A DNA stretch of 64,000 nucleotides from Rhodobiaceae bacterium (GCA_020637855.1 JACKJR010000002.1:186001-250000); one strand, 5' to 3'. Numbered from the stretch's first letter, positions 27,889 through 37,281 are shown. Translations and numbers: made by a program. The notes: a model not told the origin generated them from the sequence alone.

Positions 27889-27915
27889 GAAGCGGGCGGT
27901 TTTGCCGCCCGCTTC
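27889..27915 (-). terminator. Intercistronic hairpin between TRAP binding-protein gene and dctQ
   Basis: GAAGCGGGCGG and CCGCCCGCTTC form an eleven-base perfect stem with a short T-rich loop. On the transcribed strand it follows the binding-protein stop by about 30 bases but lacks a U-run, so it is more likely an mRNA-stabilising or attenuating structure than a full terminator. It would allow more binding protein than permease. Confidence 0.7.
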
Positions 27916-27946
27916 AAACACTTTTACCCGATGATCCCGGACTGGG

Positions 27947-28981
27947 TCACATCGTGTTCTTTTCCAGAAGCGCGCGCGCATCATCGACCAGTGCCTGTCC
28001 GTCGATGCCTTCCGCCTTCATATCCGCGATCCACTTGTCGACAACCGGAGCAGCAGCATCCTTCCAGCGCTGGGTTTCGGCCTCATCCAGGGTGATGATC
28101 GTGTTGCCCGCATCCTCGGCTTTCTTCCTGGCGATGGCATCGAACTTGTCCATTGCCCGTCCTGCCGTCGCGGCAGCTTCAACGCCGGAATTATCGTCGA
28201 TGATCTTCTTCAGATCGTCCGGCAACTTGTCATAGCTCGCCTGGTTCATGGCGAAGACGAAGGTTGCAGAATAAAGCCCGCGATCACCCGACATGGCCGT
28301 GTGGTTGTGGACCAGTTCGGCCATCTTGAGCGGCAGGGTAACCTCCCATGGAATCACCGCACCGTCGATGACACCTTTCGACACCGCCTCGGGAACGGCG
28401 GGAACCGGCATGCCGATCGGCACCGCGCCCAGCGTTTCCAGCATCTGGGTGATCACCCGTGTCGGTCCACGCAGCTTCATGCCCTTGATATCTTCAAGCT
28501 TGTTCACCGGCTCCTTGGTATGCAGCAGACCCGCGCCATGGGTATGGACGCAAATGATCTTCAGACCGGGGAACTGGTCGCTCATGTGCTTTTCGTAATA
28601 TTCCTGAAAAGCTCGCGAGGTCCCCTCGGCATTGCCGTTGGCCACCATGAACGGCAGCTCGAAGGCTTCCGTCTTGGGGAACCGTCCAGGGGTATAGCCC
28701 GGCAGCGTCCAGACGAAATCGACCGCGCCGTCGGTAACCTGCTGGATCAATTCCGGCGGTTTGCCGCCAAGCTGCATCGAGGGATAGTGCTCGATCTTGA
28801 TGCGTCCACCTGACTCCTTCTCGATCTTCTCGATCCAGGGCAGAAGGAAATCGGCCGGAACCGAAGATTTCAACGGAAGGAACTGGTGCAGCTTGAACGT
28901 GAATTCCTGAGCACCGGCCGCCAAGGGCGCCATTGCCAATCCGGCAGCAACAAGGCTTGCAGCAATGTATTTTCTGATCAT
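27947..28981 (-). CDS. TRAP transporter substrate-binding protein, DctP family
   Basis: 344 residues from the ATG at 28981, preceded by GGGAGGG. Signal peptide (YIAASLVAAGLAMAPLAAGA). DctP fold: EFTFKLHQFLPLKSSVPADF at the mature start, GGKPPELIQQVTDGAVDFVW near 80, and the substrate-arginine region GMKLRGPTRVITQMLETLGA near 170-190, where Arg in the KLRGP motif normally contacts a carboxylate. A carboxylic acid ligand is therefore likely. The upstream in-frame extension to 29116 lies in the promoter region and is not supported. Confidence 0.94.
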   Translation of the reverse strand: MIRKYIAASLVAAGLAMAPLAAGAQEFTFKLHQFLPLKSSVPADFLLPWIEKIEKESGGRIKIEHYPSMQLGGKPPELIQQVTDGAVDFVWTLPGYTPGRFPKTEAFELPFMVANGNAEGTSRAFQEYYEKHMSDQFPGLKIICVHTHGAGLLHTKEPVNKLEDIKGMKLRGPTRVITQMLETLGAVPIGMPVPAVPEAVSKGVIDGAVIPWEVTLPLKMAELVHNHTAMSGDRGLYSATFVFAMNQASYDKLPDDLKKIIDDNSGVEAAATAGRAMDKFDAIARKKAEDAGNTIITLDEAETQRWKDAAAPVVDKWIADMKAEGIDGQALVDDARALLEKNTM

Positions 28982-29202
28982 GTTTATCCCTCCCTTGGGG
29001 AACGGGGTTCCGTATTCGGAATGATATGCCTTCATCCATCTGGCGTATTGTTCTGTATCGATTTCACCTTGTGGGACATCAATGTCAACCGCCGCAAGGC
29101 AATGGATCGCTGTCACTTGTTATTCCCGGTGGTATAAAAAACCCGTGGATTTGAAGGCTTAGGCACATCGGCCGGCATTACGGCAGCAGTGGAACAAAAC
29201 CT

Positions 29203-30378
29203 ATGACAACCGCCAGGCCGCACATCCTTCCCGCGATCGTGATCTCCCAGCTTGCCGGCGGCTCTCTCTGGTTTGCCGGCAATGCCGTAATGCCCGACCT
29301 GCAGCGCAGCGGCGGGCTTCCCGAAGCCGCGCTGGGGCAGATCACCACCGCCGTCCTGCTCGGCTTCATCGCCGGCACACTCGTCTATTCCTGGCTGGCA
29401 ATCTCGGACCGCTATTCGCCGCGACGGATCTTCCTTTTCAGCGCCCTGCTCGGCGCGCTTATGAACGCCGTGACCTGGTGGGCCGGACCAAATCTGTGGC
29501 CGCTTCTGGGCTTGCGCTTCGCGACCGGTTTCTTTCTGGCCGGCATCTATCCTGTCGGCATGAAAATCGCCGCCGGATGGTTCGACCGCGATCTCGGCAA
29601 GGCCCTCGGCTGGCTTGTTTCAGCCCTGGTGATGGGAACGGCGCTGCCCCATCTCATCCGCGCATTGGGTCACACCCTGCCGTGGCAAAGCGTCATGCTG
29701 TCGGTTTCCGTGATCGCTGCATTCGGTGGCGTACTGATGTACACGCTTGTGCCGGACGGGCCACATCTGCGTTCCGGCGCACGGTTCGACCCGGCGGCCT
29801 TCGCGACGATATTCCGCTCGCCGGATTTCCGTGCCTCCGCTTTCGGATATTTCGGCCATATGTGGGAGTTGTATGCCTTCTGGGCCTTCGTTCCTGCATT
29901 TCTTGCCGCGGCCGAGCCTGAGTTGATGGCCGACAGCCGGCAGCTTTCATTCTGGGCCTTCGCGGTGATTGCCGCAGGCGCAGCCGGCTGCATTGCCGGT
30001 GGCTACGCTTCACGCAGCTTCGGCAGCGCTCGCGTGGCATTCGCACAGCTGGGCACTTCCGGCCTGTGCTGCCTCCTATCGCCGCTGATCTTCGTGATGC
30101 CCTACCCGGCCATGCTGGCTTTTCTCCTGATCTGGGGCATTTCCGTAGCCGGGGATTCGCCGCAATTCTCCGCACTCAACGCGCAATACGCCCCGCGCGA
30201 CCGGGTCGGTTCCGCGCTCACCATCGTCAACTGTATCGGCTTTGCCATCACCATCGTGTCGATACAGCTGCTAAGCGCGGTGAGCAGCTTTGTGGGCGCG
30301 CAATACCTGTTCGTACTGATGACGCCCGGCCCGATCCTGGGCCTGCTGGCACTGACCCATCTTGCCCGCAAAGCCTAG
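29203..30378 (+). CDS. MFS transporter
   Basis: 391 residues, about twelve helices. Typical MFS loop YSWLAISDRYSPRRIFLFSA near 67-86 (DRYxxRR), then FATGFFLAGIYPVGMKIAAG near 108. The second half contains WGISVAGDSPQFSALNAQ near 310, similar to nitrate/cyanate-type transporters of the superfamily. Divergent from the TRAP operon with 221 bases between. Substrate unknown. Convergent with the GT4 gene; two bases separate the stops. Confidence 0.9.
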   Translation: MTTARPHILPAIVISQLAGGSLWFAGNAVMPDLQRSGGLPEAALGQITTAVLLGFIAGTLVYSWLAISDRYSPRRIFLFSALLGALMNAVTWWAGPNLWPLLGLRFATGFFLAGIYPVGMKIAAGWFDRDLGKALGWLVSALVMGTALPHLIRALGHTLPWQSVMLSVSVIAAFGGVLMYTLVPDGPHLRSGARFDPAAFATIFRSPDFRASAFGYFGHMWELYAFWAFVPAFLAAAEPELMADSRQLSFWAFAVIAAGAAGCIAGGYASRSFGSARVAFAQLGTSGLCCLLSPLIFVMPYPAMLAFLLIWGISVAGDSPQFSALNAQYAPRDRVGSALTIVNCIGFAITIVSIQLLSAVSSFVGAQYLFVLMTPGPILGLLALTHLARKA

Positions 30379-30380
30379 GG

Positions 30381-31484
30381 TCAGTCGTTCTTGAGAAGCT
30401 TGCGGTAGAGATCGACGAGACGCCGAGCCTCACCCTCGATACGGAAGCCTGAAAGAACCCGCTCGCGTGCAGCACGTGAAGCGGCCGTCATCCGCGCCGG
30501 ATCATCGAGCAGCTCCGCAGAGGCTTGAGCCATCGCGGCGGCATCGCCAGCCGGCACAAGCGCACCGGTCACACCGTCCGCAACCAGTTCCGGAAAAGCG
30601 CCAACGGTCGTTGCGACAACCGGCACGCCGCAGGACATCGCCTCAAGCGGGGTCAGCCCGAACCCCTCCCAGCGCTGCGGGGCGATGAACAGGTCCAGCA
30701 CACGGTACCAGTCAGCCATTTCGCTGACCGGCACCTCCGGCGGGAAGAAAAAGCGCTCCGCAACGCCAGCGGCCCGGACCTTGGCACGCAGGTCGTTTTC
30801 AAATCCGCGGTGCTTCTCGGTCGCCCGCCCCAAGACAATGGCTGCCAGTTCCGGACGTGTCGAACTCAACTCCAGCATTGCATCGACAAAGACATCGGTC
30901 CCCTTCTGCGCCCGTATCCGGCCGTAACACCCCACCAGCAGACCATCGCGGGGAAGACCGAGACGCTCCCTCAGGTTGCCACGCTCCTCAACCGGGATCG
31001 GGCTGAAGCGTTCGGTATCGATGCCGTGGAGGATCACATCGGAGGGGTGATCGAGATAACCCGCCGTCCTGCTCGATGTTGAGATGAGCGCGTCCATGCG
31101 CCGGATCAACCACTTGGTGAACCACTTGTGGTGGCGTTGCGACGCTGATGTGAAAAGCAGTTTCAGCCGCTTTCCAAGCAGATATTTCAGTATAAGCCCG
31201 CCAACCATTTCGGTATTGCGGCGTGCATGCCAGACGCGCGCGCCACCTCCCGGCCGTGTGCGTGGCAGCATGAGAAGCGACCAAAGCGATATGTGCGGCA
31301 GGCTTTGCGGCAGCCCCGGTCCCACGGAAGCAATGCCGATCATTCCCGCCTGCAGCGGCACGAGGCGGACAATCGTGGACGTCACTCCCGAAAGGCGCTG
31401 CTTGAAGTTGGGAACGAGCACCTCGATCCGGTCGGGGCTGGGCGGATCGTTCGATGCGGAAACGTCGTCGGAATCTTCTTTCAC
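30381..31484 (-). CDS. Family 4 glycosyltransferase, probable LPS-core mannosyltransferase (LpcC/LpsB-like)
   Basis: About 367 residues if translation starts at GTG 31484; the frame is open to a GTG at 31568 and contains no early ATG. The conserved part begins RIEVLVPNFKQRLSGVTSTI, which I recognise as the start of rhizobial LpcC/LpsB core mannosyltransferases. GT-B C-terminal motifs: GCYGRIRAQKGTDVFVDAML near 205, FFFPPEVPVSEMADWYRVLD near 260, and the donor-binding EGFGLTPLEAMSCGVPVVAT near 290. It should add mannose to the Kdo of the inner core from GDP-mannose. Divergent from the following GT genes. Confidence 0.88.
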   Translation of the reverse strand: MKEDSDDVSASNDPPSPDRIEVLVPNFKQRLSGVTSTIVRLVPLQAGMIGIASVGPGLPQSLPHISLWSLLMLPRTRPGGGARVWHARRNTEMVGGLILKYLLGKRLKLLFTSASQRHHKWFTKWLIRRMDALISTSSRTAGYLDHPSDVILHGIDTERFSPIPVEERGNLRERLGLPRDGLLVGCYGRIRAQKGTDVFVDAMLELSSTRPELAAIVLGRATEKHRGFENDLRAKVRAAGVAERFFFPPEVPVSEMADWYRVLDLFIAPQRWEGFGLTPLEAMSCGVPVVATTVGAFPELVADGVTGALVPAGDAAAMAQASAELLDDPARMTAASRAARERVLSGFRIEGEARRLVDLYRKLLKND

Positions 31485-31641
31485 ATCATGATCCGGAGGT
31501 GCGCGAAAAGGGGCGAGATATATGACAATGATGCGCCGCAAGGGCAAGACGGCGACACCAGTTACCACCCCTGCGCGCCCGTTGCCATGTCCGGGATACT
31601 CGTCTAAGCACGAATGAATTCACCCGGGATCAAGCCTTGCC

Positions 31642-32397
31642 ATGTGGCCCAGCTACGTCATCAATCTTGCCGGCAACACGCAGCGCATGGACAACAGCGC
31701 CCGTCAGCTCGACGCGGCCGGTCTGCCATGGGAGCGGATCGAAGCGTGCAACGGCTGGGAACTCGCCGACGACAGGATCGCCGAGGTCTATGACGCCGAA
31801 CGCAACGCGCGCAAGGGCAAGCAACCGCTCGTGCGCCCGGAAATCGGCTGCTATCTCAGCCATATCGCGGCCTGGGAGAGAATTGCAGACAACGATGCCG
31901 AGGGTGGGTTCATCTTCGAGGATGACTTCGAGGCAGATGACACCCTTGGCGAGAAGCTCGCATTGCTCAGCGGTTCAGCCGACGACTGGGACATGGTGAA
32001 GCTCTTCTCCTTTGACACCGAACCACCACTCGAGTGGGAGCGGCCTCTGGGTCCATACCGTATCGGCCTGCCCTACCGCGTACCGACCTGCCTGCTCGGA
32101 TACGGCCTCACCCGCAAAGCGGCGGCGCATCTGGCAAAGCATGCGCGCCCTTTCTTCCGGCCGGTCGATGAGGACCAGAAATTCGTCTGGGAAACCGGAT
32201 TGCGCGTGGCGCTGGTTCTGCCTCCACCCTTGCTTGTCGGAGACCAGACCACGGTGACGGGAACGATCGGCGCTGAACGGCGCGCCAGCCGCAGTTTACA
32301 GGGCGCGGTCTCCCGCACCCTGCACAATCTGCTCTATGGCCTCGACTATTCCTGGCGCTTGTGGCGCCACCGCCGTGCCGAACGGAAAAAACCATGA
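31642..32397 (+). CDS. Family 25 glycosyltransferase
   Basis: 251 residues, GT25 (LPS galactosyl/glucosyltransferase type). Signatures: YVINLAGNTQRMDNSARQLD at the N-terminus, EIGCYLSHIAAWERI near 72 and the acidic GFIFEDDFEADD near 90, followed by CLLGYGLTRKAAAHL near 150. The C-terminus is basic. It is ATGA-coupled to the next GT4 gene, so both probably act on the same LPS or surface oligosaccharide. Confidence 0.92.
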   Translation: MWPSYVINLAGNTQRMDNSARQLDAAGLPWERIEACNGWELADDRIAEVYDAERNARKGKQPLVRPEIGCYLSHIAAWERIADNDAEGGFIFEDDFEADDTLGEKLALLSGSADDWDMVKLFSFDTEPPLEWERPLGPYRIGLPYRVPTCLLGYGLTRKAAAHLAKHARPFFRPVDEDQKFVWETGLRVALVLPPPLLVGDQTTVTGTIGAERRASRSLQGAVSRTLHNLLYGLDYSWRLWRHRRAERKKP

Positions 32398-33425
32398 CTG
32401 CGACACGGATTCTGCATCTTCATTTCGGCAAGGACGGTGGCGCCGAGCGCTTCATGGTCAATCTCGCCGGCGGTTTGGCCGAGCGCGGTGTGGAACAACG
32501 CTTCGTCATTCGCCCGGACCGTATCTGGAAGCCCGAGATCGCTGGCCATGGCGAGATTATCGAAGATCATTTCCGCCGCCTGTCCATCAGCGGCCAGATC
32601 CTGCCCTGGCGCATCCGCCGGATGGTCCGCACCTGGCGCCCCAACGCGATCATGGCCTGGATGCCGCGTGCCTCACGCCTCATGTCGATGATCGAAGCGC
32701 CGGTCCGCCTGACCCGGCTCGGCGACTATCCGCGCCACTTGCGGCATTTCCAGAAGTGCGACCTTCTGGTGACCAACACACCGGGCATCGCCGAACACTG
32801 CCGCAATATCGGCTGGGACAAGCCGTTGAAGGTTGTGTCGAATTTCGCCCGGCAAATAGACGTTCATCCCGTTGCCCGGGCGCAATACGACACGCCTGAG
32901 GATGCGTTCCTTGTCGGCGGATCCGGCCGCTTCGTGAACCGCAAGGGACTGGATGCGGTGATCCGGGCCGTGGCCCAGGTTCCGGATGCCTGGCTCTGGC
33001 TTGCAGGAACCGGCCGCGAGGAAGAGGGGTTGCGCCAGCTCGCCAAGGATGTCGGGATTGCGGAACGAACACGCTTCCTTGGCTGGCTGGACGAACCCAT
33101 GCATGCCATGGCCTCCACGGACGCTTACCTCATGGCCTCACGTCACGAACCGCTCGGCAATGTCGTGCTGGAAGCCTGGCACGCAGGCGTCCCGGTAGTC
33201 TCGACCCGTTCCGAGGGACCGTCATGGTTCGCCACCGACGAAAAAGATGCCCTGATGGTCGATATCGACGCCATCGACCAGATGACCGCCGCGCTGAACC
33301 GTATACGGACTGACCGCACACTGGCCGCCAATCTCGTCAAGGGCGGCCATGCAACCCTTGAAGCCGGCTTCACGCGGCAACAGGTGGTCGATCAGTATCT
33401 TGCGATCTTCCGCGGCGAGTTCTGA
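32394..33425 (+). CDS. Family 4 glycosyltransferase
   Basis: 343 residues from the ATG at 32394, overlapping the GT25 stop by four bases. GT-B fold: RILHLHFGKDGGAERFMVNL at the start, GSGRFVNRKGLDAVIRAVAQ near 178, and donor-site ASRHEPLGNVVLEAWHAGVP near 248. Cytoplasmic transferase probably working between the two GT25 enzymes. Acceptor unknown. Confidence 0.92.
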   Translation: MTATRILHLHFGKDGGAERFMVNLAGGLAERGVEQRFVIRPDRIWKPEIAGHGEIIEDHFRRLSISGQILPWRIRRMVRTWRPNAIMAWMPRASRLMSMIEAPVRLTRLGDYPRHLRHFQKCDLLVTNTPGIAEHCRNIGWDKPLKVVSNFARQIDVHPVARAQYDTPEDAFLVGGSGRFVNRKGLDAVIRAVAQVPDAWLWLAGTGREEEGLRQLAKDVGIAERTRFLGWLDEPMHAMASTDAYLMASRHEPLGNVVLEAWHAGVPVVSTRSEGPSWFATDEKDALMVDIDAIDQMTAALNRIRTDRTLAANLVKGGHATLEAGFTRQQVVDQYLAIFRGEF

Positions 33426-33428
33426 GCT

Positions 33429-34214
33429 GTGCGCGCGCTCGTCCTGAATCTGGCGACGGCCACCGACCGCCTCAAATTCATGGGGCAGCAACTGGACGCA
33501 CTCGGCATCAGTTGGGAGCGGATCGAAGCGGTGACGCCTGCAACACTCTCGCCTCCCGCCAGTGATCGCGTCTGGCACGGATGGGAACGCCCGCTGCGGA
33601 CAACCGAGATGGCGACCTGCGCGACCCATATCGCGGCATGGATGCGCATCCGGGATCTCGACACCCCCTGCCTGGTACTGGAAGACGATGCTCTCCTCGA
33701 CAGTGGCGTTCCCGCGCTACTTGCCGCACTCGACTATGAGAAGACCGGCTTCGACCATCTCAGCCTCGAAACCAGGGGGCGGCGCAAGCTGGTAGACCGC
33801 ACGCCACACCCCGATCTTCCCATCCGCCGCCTCCGCCTCGACCGCACCGGTGCTGCCGCATATGTGCTGTGGCCGTCGGGAGCCCGCAAACTGCTGGCCC
33901 GGGCAGATCGCGCGCGAGGCCTTGCCGATGGCATGATCTGCGCGGCTTTCGAGCTCGACAGCTGGCAAGCCGACCCGGCGCTCGCCATCCAGCTCGATCG
34001 CTGCGCTGCCCACGGACTGACCCCGCCGCTGGTTACCGCCTCGCAGATCGATGCTGCTCCCAAACCGGACCGGGGTGGCGCGTTCTTTCGAATGCGCAGG
34101 CTCGCGGCCCAACTGGCAATGGGCCTGCGGCAACTGCGTCCGGGAACCGAGCGGCGCGAAATCCCACCAGCCGGAAACTGGATCGAAGCCGTGGCCGGCC
34201 ATAGCGAGCGATAG
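33429..34214 (+). CDS. Second family 25 glycosyltransferase
   Basis: 261 residues, GTG start at 33429, three bases after the GT4 stop. GT25 features: ALVLNLATATDRLKFMGQQL at the start, EMATCATHIAAWMRI near 60, CLVLEDDALLDSG near 77 and RLDRTGAAAYVLWPSGARKL near 138. It is related to the protein at 31642-32397 but clearly diverged, so the two probably add different residues. The C-terminal 50 residues are Arg/Pro-rich. Confidence 0.9.
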   Translation: MRALVLNLATATDRLKFMGQQLDALGISWERIEAVTPATLSPPASDRVWHGWERPLRTTEMATCATHIAAWMRIRDLDTPCLVLEDDALLDSGVPALLAALDYEKTGFDHLSLETRGRRKLVDRTPHPDLPIRRLRLDRTGAAAYVLWPSGARKLLARADRARGLADGMICAAFELDSWQADPALAIQLDRCAAHGLTPPLVTASQIDAAPKPDRGGAFFRMRRLAAQLAMGLRQLRPGTERREIPPAGNWIEAVAGHSER

Positions 34215-34366
34215 CCATCCACGCGGCAATGCTCCCCTGCTGCAGATGCTGCTTATCAGGCGGATTGCTTGCGGCGGCATCCGGCATGGGTTACATGCGC
34301 CCCGGTACCCACTGATCGAGGGAAAGCCACCCTCAGCCGCAGTTTACCTGACCTGGAGACATCGAC

Positions 34367-35089
34367 TTGCCGACTATCCGCGAGGCTATCGCGATCGTGA
34401 ACTGGCACATGGGGCGTGCGCGCTACGTGTTCATTCACATCCCGAAGAATGCCGGTGTTTCAATCCGCAAGTCGAGTGAGCTGTCCGGGCGCTTGATCTC
34501 GGCCGATCCGTATTTCCACAAGAGCCGCGCCTACACGCGCGCGCTGGCACAAACCATGAAGGATGCTGGCGAACACCATGGTTTCCAGCATGCCCGCTGG
34601 CGTGATCTCGACCCGAAAGTAACCGGCAAGCTGCAAGCCGTTGCCATCGTCCGAAACCCATGGTCCCGGACGGTTTCGCGGTGGCGGTTCGGACAATTGG
34701 CCGTCAGCCAGGGCAAGGCATCGCGATCCTACGTCGCCGACAGTTTCGAGGCGTTTCTGGAGGAGCGGCACATCTGGGGCAACCGCGAATACTATTGGCA
34801 TCGCGTGATCCGCGGCTGGTATCCGCAATCCGACTACGTCACTGACGAGGCTGGCGAACTCCGCGTCGATATGTTGCGTTTCGAGCATCTCGCCGATGAG
34901 GCCGTGCGCTATTTCGGGATTTCAGCGCCTGTCCGCAAACGCAATGTCACCGCCAGGGAAGCATTCGACTACCGCTCCGTTTATACTCCAAAAACCGTCC
35001 AGATCGTTGCTGATTGGTATCGCGAGGACATCGAGAGGTTCGGTTTCGATTTCGATACGCCCGCCACCAGGAACGTGGTCTATGCTTGA
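34367..35089 (+). CDS. Sulfotransferase-family protein
   Basis: 240 residues. P-loop-like PAPS site: RYVFIHIPKNAGVSIRKSS near 19-37 (5'-phosphosulfate loop) and AVAIVRNPWSRTVSRWRF near 87-104 (3'-phosphate site, RNPxxRxxS). TTG at 34367 is taken as start because GGAG lies about ten bases upstream; ATG at 34409 is the alternative and still precedes the P-loop. Context with glycosyltransferases suggests sulfation of a surface glycan; no PAPS-synthesis genes are in the window. Confidence 0.85.
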   Translation: MPTIREAIAIVNWHMGRARYVFIHIPKNAGVSIRKSSELSGRLISADPYFHKSRAYTRALAQTMKDAGEHHGFQHARWRDLDPKVTGKLQAVAIVRNPWSRTVSRWRFGQLAVSQGKASRSYVADSFEAFLEERHIWGNREYYWHRVIRGWYPQSDYVTDEAGELRVDMLRFEHLADEAVRYFGISAPVRKRNVTAREAFDYRSVYTPKTVQIVADWYREDIERFGFDFDTPATRNVVYA

Positions 35090-35292
35090 GGTGGAATCCA
35101 TTATGCCGCATCTTGGCTATCGATTTGTCCGTTCTACCGATTTCAAAATGCCATTCCGTTTTGAAGTGTTTTCACTTCACGAGTGACACAGGCAATTTTC
35201 GATTGCAGATTCTCCACCTCCGCTAGAGAAACAAATCGGCGTATTCCTGCGTAAACGCCCTACAACGGCAGCAACAGCTGAGTTTGATAAGC

Positions 35293-36111
35293 ATGCGCAC
35301 CAACTTCTTCCGCAACATCGAAAATTACATCGCGGAGCAAGCAAGCTTGAACATTTACTGTCAGGCAGTGAACCTGCGTAATGCTTTGAGAGGCAAGCTG
35401 CATCGCGTCACTGCTGGTGAAGATGGCTTGCTGCATTCGGCATATGACGGCCAAACCAGAATTCACCTTTGCCGGCGTGGACGGCACAATCGCTACAAGC
35501 GTGGCGTCATGGCAGGTGTAGACGCACTCGCCCGCGAATATCATCTCGACAAGATACCAACATTCAATGGCGGCACGTTCATCGATTGCGGGGCAAACGT
35601 GGGAGAACTTGGCTATTGGGCTCGGGAACGCGCCATGACCTATATCGCGTTCGAGCCTGAAGGGCCTGAAGCACGATGCTGTGACCTGAACAACTATGAA
35701 GGTCAGGAAATGACCCACCGTAAGGCCTTGTGGAAAGAGGACACGGTACTGGAATTTCACTCAAAGCCTGACACAGCTGACAGCTCGGTTTTCGAGATCG
35801 ACAATTCCGCTGCATGTATTCGCATCAATGCCGTTGCGCTTGATAATATCGTGGACACCGCAACTCTTTCGGGCACGGTTATTCTCAAAGTGGAAGCCGA
35901 AGGCGCAGAGCCCGAAGTGTTGGAAGGCGCCAAGAAGACATTGCCATTCATCGACTACGTAACGGTCGATTGCGGGTACGAACGCGGGATCGAGAAAAAA
36001 CACACTTTCGTTGAGACGTGTGAAATTTTACATGACGCTGGCTTCAAATTAGCGAATGCACAATTCCGGCGCATCACGGCGCTTTACAGGAATACGCAGA
36101 AAAACCGTTAA
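35293..36111 (+). CDS. FkbM-family methyltransferase
   Basis: 272 residues from the ATG at 35293 (TTG 35284 also possible). SAM-binding motif I is FIDCGANVGELGYWARER near 96, followed by YIAFEPEGPEARCCDLN and, further on, KVEAEGAEPEVLEGAKKTL near 200, the FkbM hallmark (hxxDxEGxExxVLxGA with Glu for Asp). It probably O-methylates a sugar of the polysaccharide made by the preceding genes. Base composition of the gene and its upstream 200 bases is visibly more A+T-rich than its neighbours, suggesting recent transfer. Confidence 0.88.
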   Translation: MRTNFFRNIENYIAEQASLNIYCQAVNLRNALRGKLHRVTAGEDGLLHSAYDGQTRIHLCRRGRHNRYKRGVMAGVDALAREYHLDKIPTFNGGTFIDCGANVGELGYWARERAMTYIAFEPEGPEARCCDLNNYEGQEMTHRKALWKEDTVLEFHSKPDTADSSVFEIDNSAACIRINAVALDNIVDTATLSGTVILKVEAEGAEPEVLEGAKKTLPFIDYVTVDCGYERGIEKKHTFVETCEILHDAGFKLANAQFRRITALYRNTQKNR

Positions 36112-36278
36112 ACCTCTCGTTCGGAACATCTAGCATCGCAAATTGCAGGCCGCCGGACATCTTCATATCCAGGCCGGTTTTCAAAGGCATCGCCTTGCCG
36201 GGTGACCACTGCGATAGCATTTGCGGTATTTCGCTTGGATGCTCTCTAAGCGGAACGAAGTAACCTTGAAAACAACAC

Positions 36279-36306
36279 AGGGCCGACAGCTATGACTGCC
36301 AGCCCT
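36279..36306 (-). terminator. Rho-independent terminator of the small secreted-protein gene
   Basis: On the minus strand AGGGCTGGCAG and CTGTCGGCCCT pair over eleven positions (two G-U) around a six-base loop and are followed by GTGTTGTTTTC. It lies about 45 bases after the stop of the 69-residue protein. The rest of the 36112-36350 interval shows nothing else I can identify. Confidence 0.75.
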
Positions 36307-36350
36307 GGGTGATTCTCAAGCGCGGTGTCTGAAGAGGGATTGTCGCCTCA

Positions 36351-36560
36351 TTACTTGCACTGATCGTAATCGGAATAGCTCGGATCGTTGCTAACCTTCT
36401 CGATCGCAGCAGCACGCGATGACGCTTCGACCGTAACGGTTACAGCCAGCCCTTTCGTCTCATCAACACAATTCAAGGTATGCGAGCCCGCCATGGCATG
36501 GCCAGATACCAATACCGCAGCGGACAGTGCGGCGAATGCGGCAGCGATGAGTTTGTTCAT
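36351..36560 (-). CDS. Small secreted two-cysteine protein
   Basis: 69 residues from the ATG at 36560 (GGAGAG just upstream). Signal peptide (LIAAAFAALSAAVLVSGHAMA). The mature ~47 residues have one cysteine near the start (HTLNCVDET) and one at the end (YDQCK), so a single disulfide is likely. The core VTVTVEASSRAAAIEKVSND resembles a small beta-alpha unit. It has its own terminator. Family not recognised. Confidence 0.7.
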   Translation of the reverse strand: MNKLIAAAFAALSAAVLVSGHAMAGSHTLNCVDETKGLAVTVTVEASSRAAAIEKVSNDPSYSDYDQCK

Positions 36561-36807
36561 GCTTCTCTCCAATTGATTCAAGGCTTAACAACCCGGCATC
36601 TCATCTAACAGGCGGTCAATACCATCATCATGGCAAGAGCGTGAGCTTGCACGGCACGCAAGATCTTTTCCGGATGATGCCATTGCCGTTACTTGCCCGG
36701 ACCAGCTGAATTATTGGATTCACCTCTCCGGTATACCCTCACCTTGCAGATCACATGGCTCGGAGGGCAGGAGTAATCGACATAACTGCCCAGGAAACGA
36801 AAAAATC

Positions 36808-37251
36808 TCAAACAAGGCCTATCTCGCGGAACTTTCGCGCCTGCAGATCGAACTGGTGAAGCTGCAGGAGTGGGTGAAGGACATCGAGCACAGGGTCGCG
36901 ATCATCTTCGAGGGGCGCGACACCGCCGACAAGGGCGGCACGGTCAAGCGCATCACCGAAGCGCTCAACCCGCGCGTCTGCCGCGTCGTCGCCCTGCCCG
37001 CGCCGATTCAGTGCGAGAAGAAGCAGTGGAAACTGAGCTCGACGGACCTGAAAAGCCGCAAGCGCTGGGTCGACTATTCTATGGCAAAGGACGAAATGTT
37101 CGCCCGCACCTACATCAAGCAGGCACCCTGGTATGTGGTCGATTCCGACGTGAAGAAGCACGCGTGGCTGGACTGCATCAACAAAATGGGGATCGAAAAC
37201 CGCACCGCAGCAGCCACGATGTCCGGCAGGGTTCTTTGGTCGGAATTGTAA
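36808..37251 (+). pseudogene. Polyphosphate kinase 2 remnant with internal in-frame deletion
   Basis: The frame encodes the PPK2 N-terminal part (AYLAELSRLQIELVKLQEWV, Walker-A-like IIFEGRDTADKGGTVKRITE, RVVALPAP) joined directly to the C-terminal part (KKQWKLSSTDLKSRKRWVDY, then APWYVVDSDVKKHAWLDCIN). The central ~110 residues, which hold the Walker B, lid and DRSWYNR motifs, are missing. The join falls at a QW that occurs in both flanking regions of normal PPK2. There is no ATG at the expected N-terminus. It cannot be an active kinase. Confidence 0.85.
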
Positions 37252-37281
37252 TATACTCACAGCGCATCAATTCGGCTGAGA

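Noticed and set aside
28982..29116. N-terminal extension of the TRAP binding protein
   Set aside because: The ATG at 28981 has a strong ribosome site and directly precedes a signal peptide; the extension would place the signal peptide internally.
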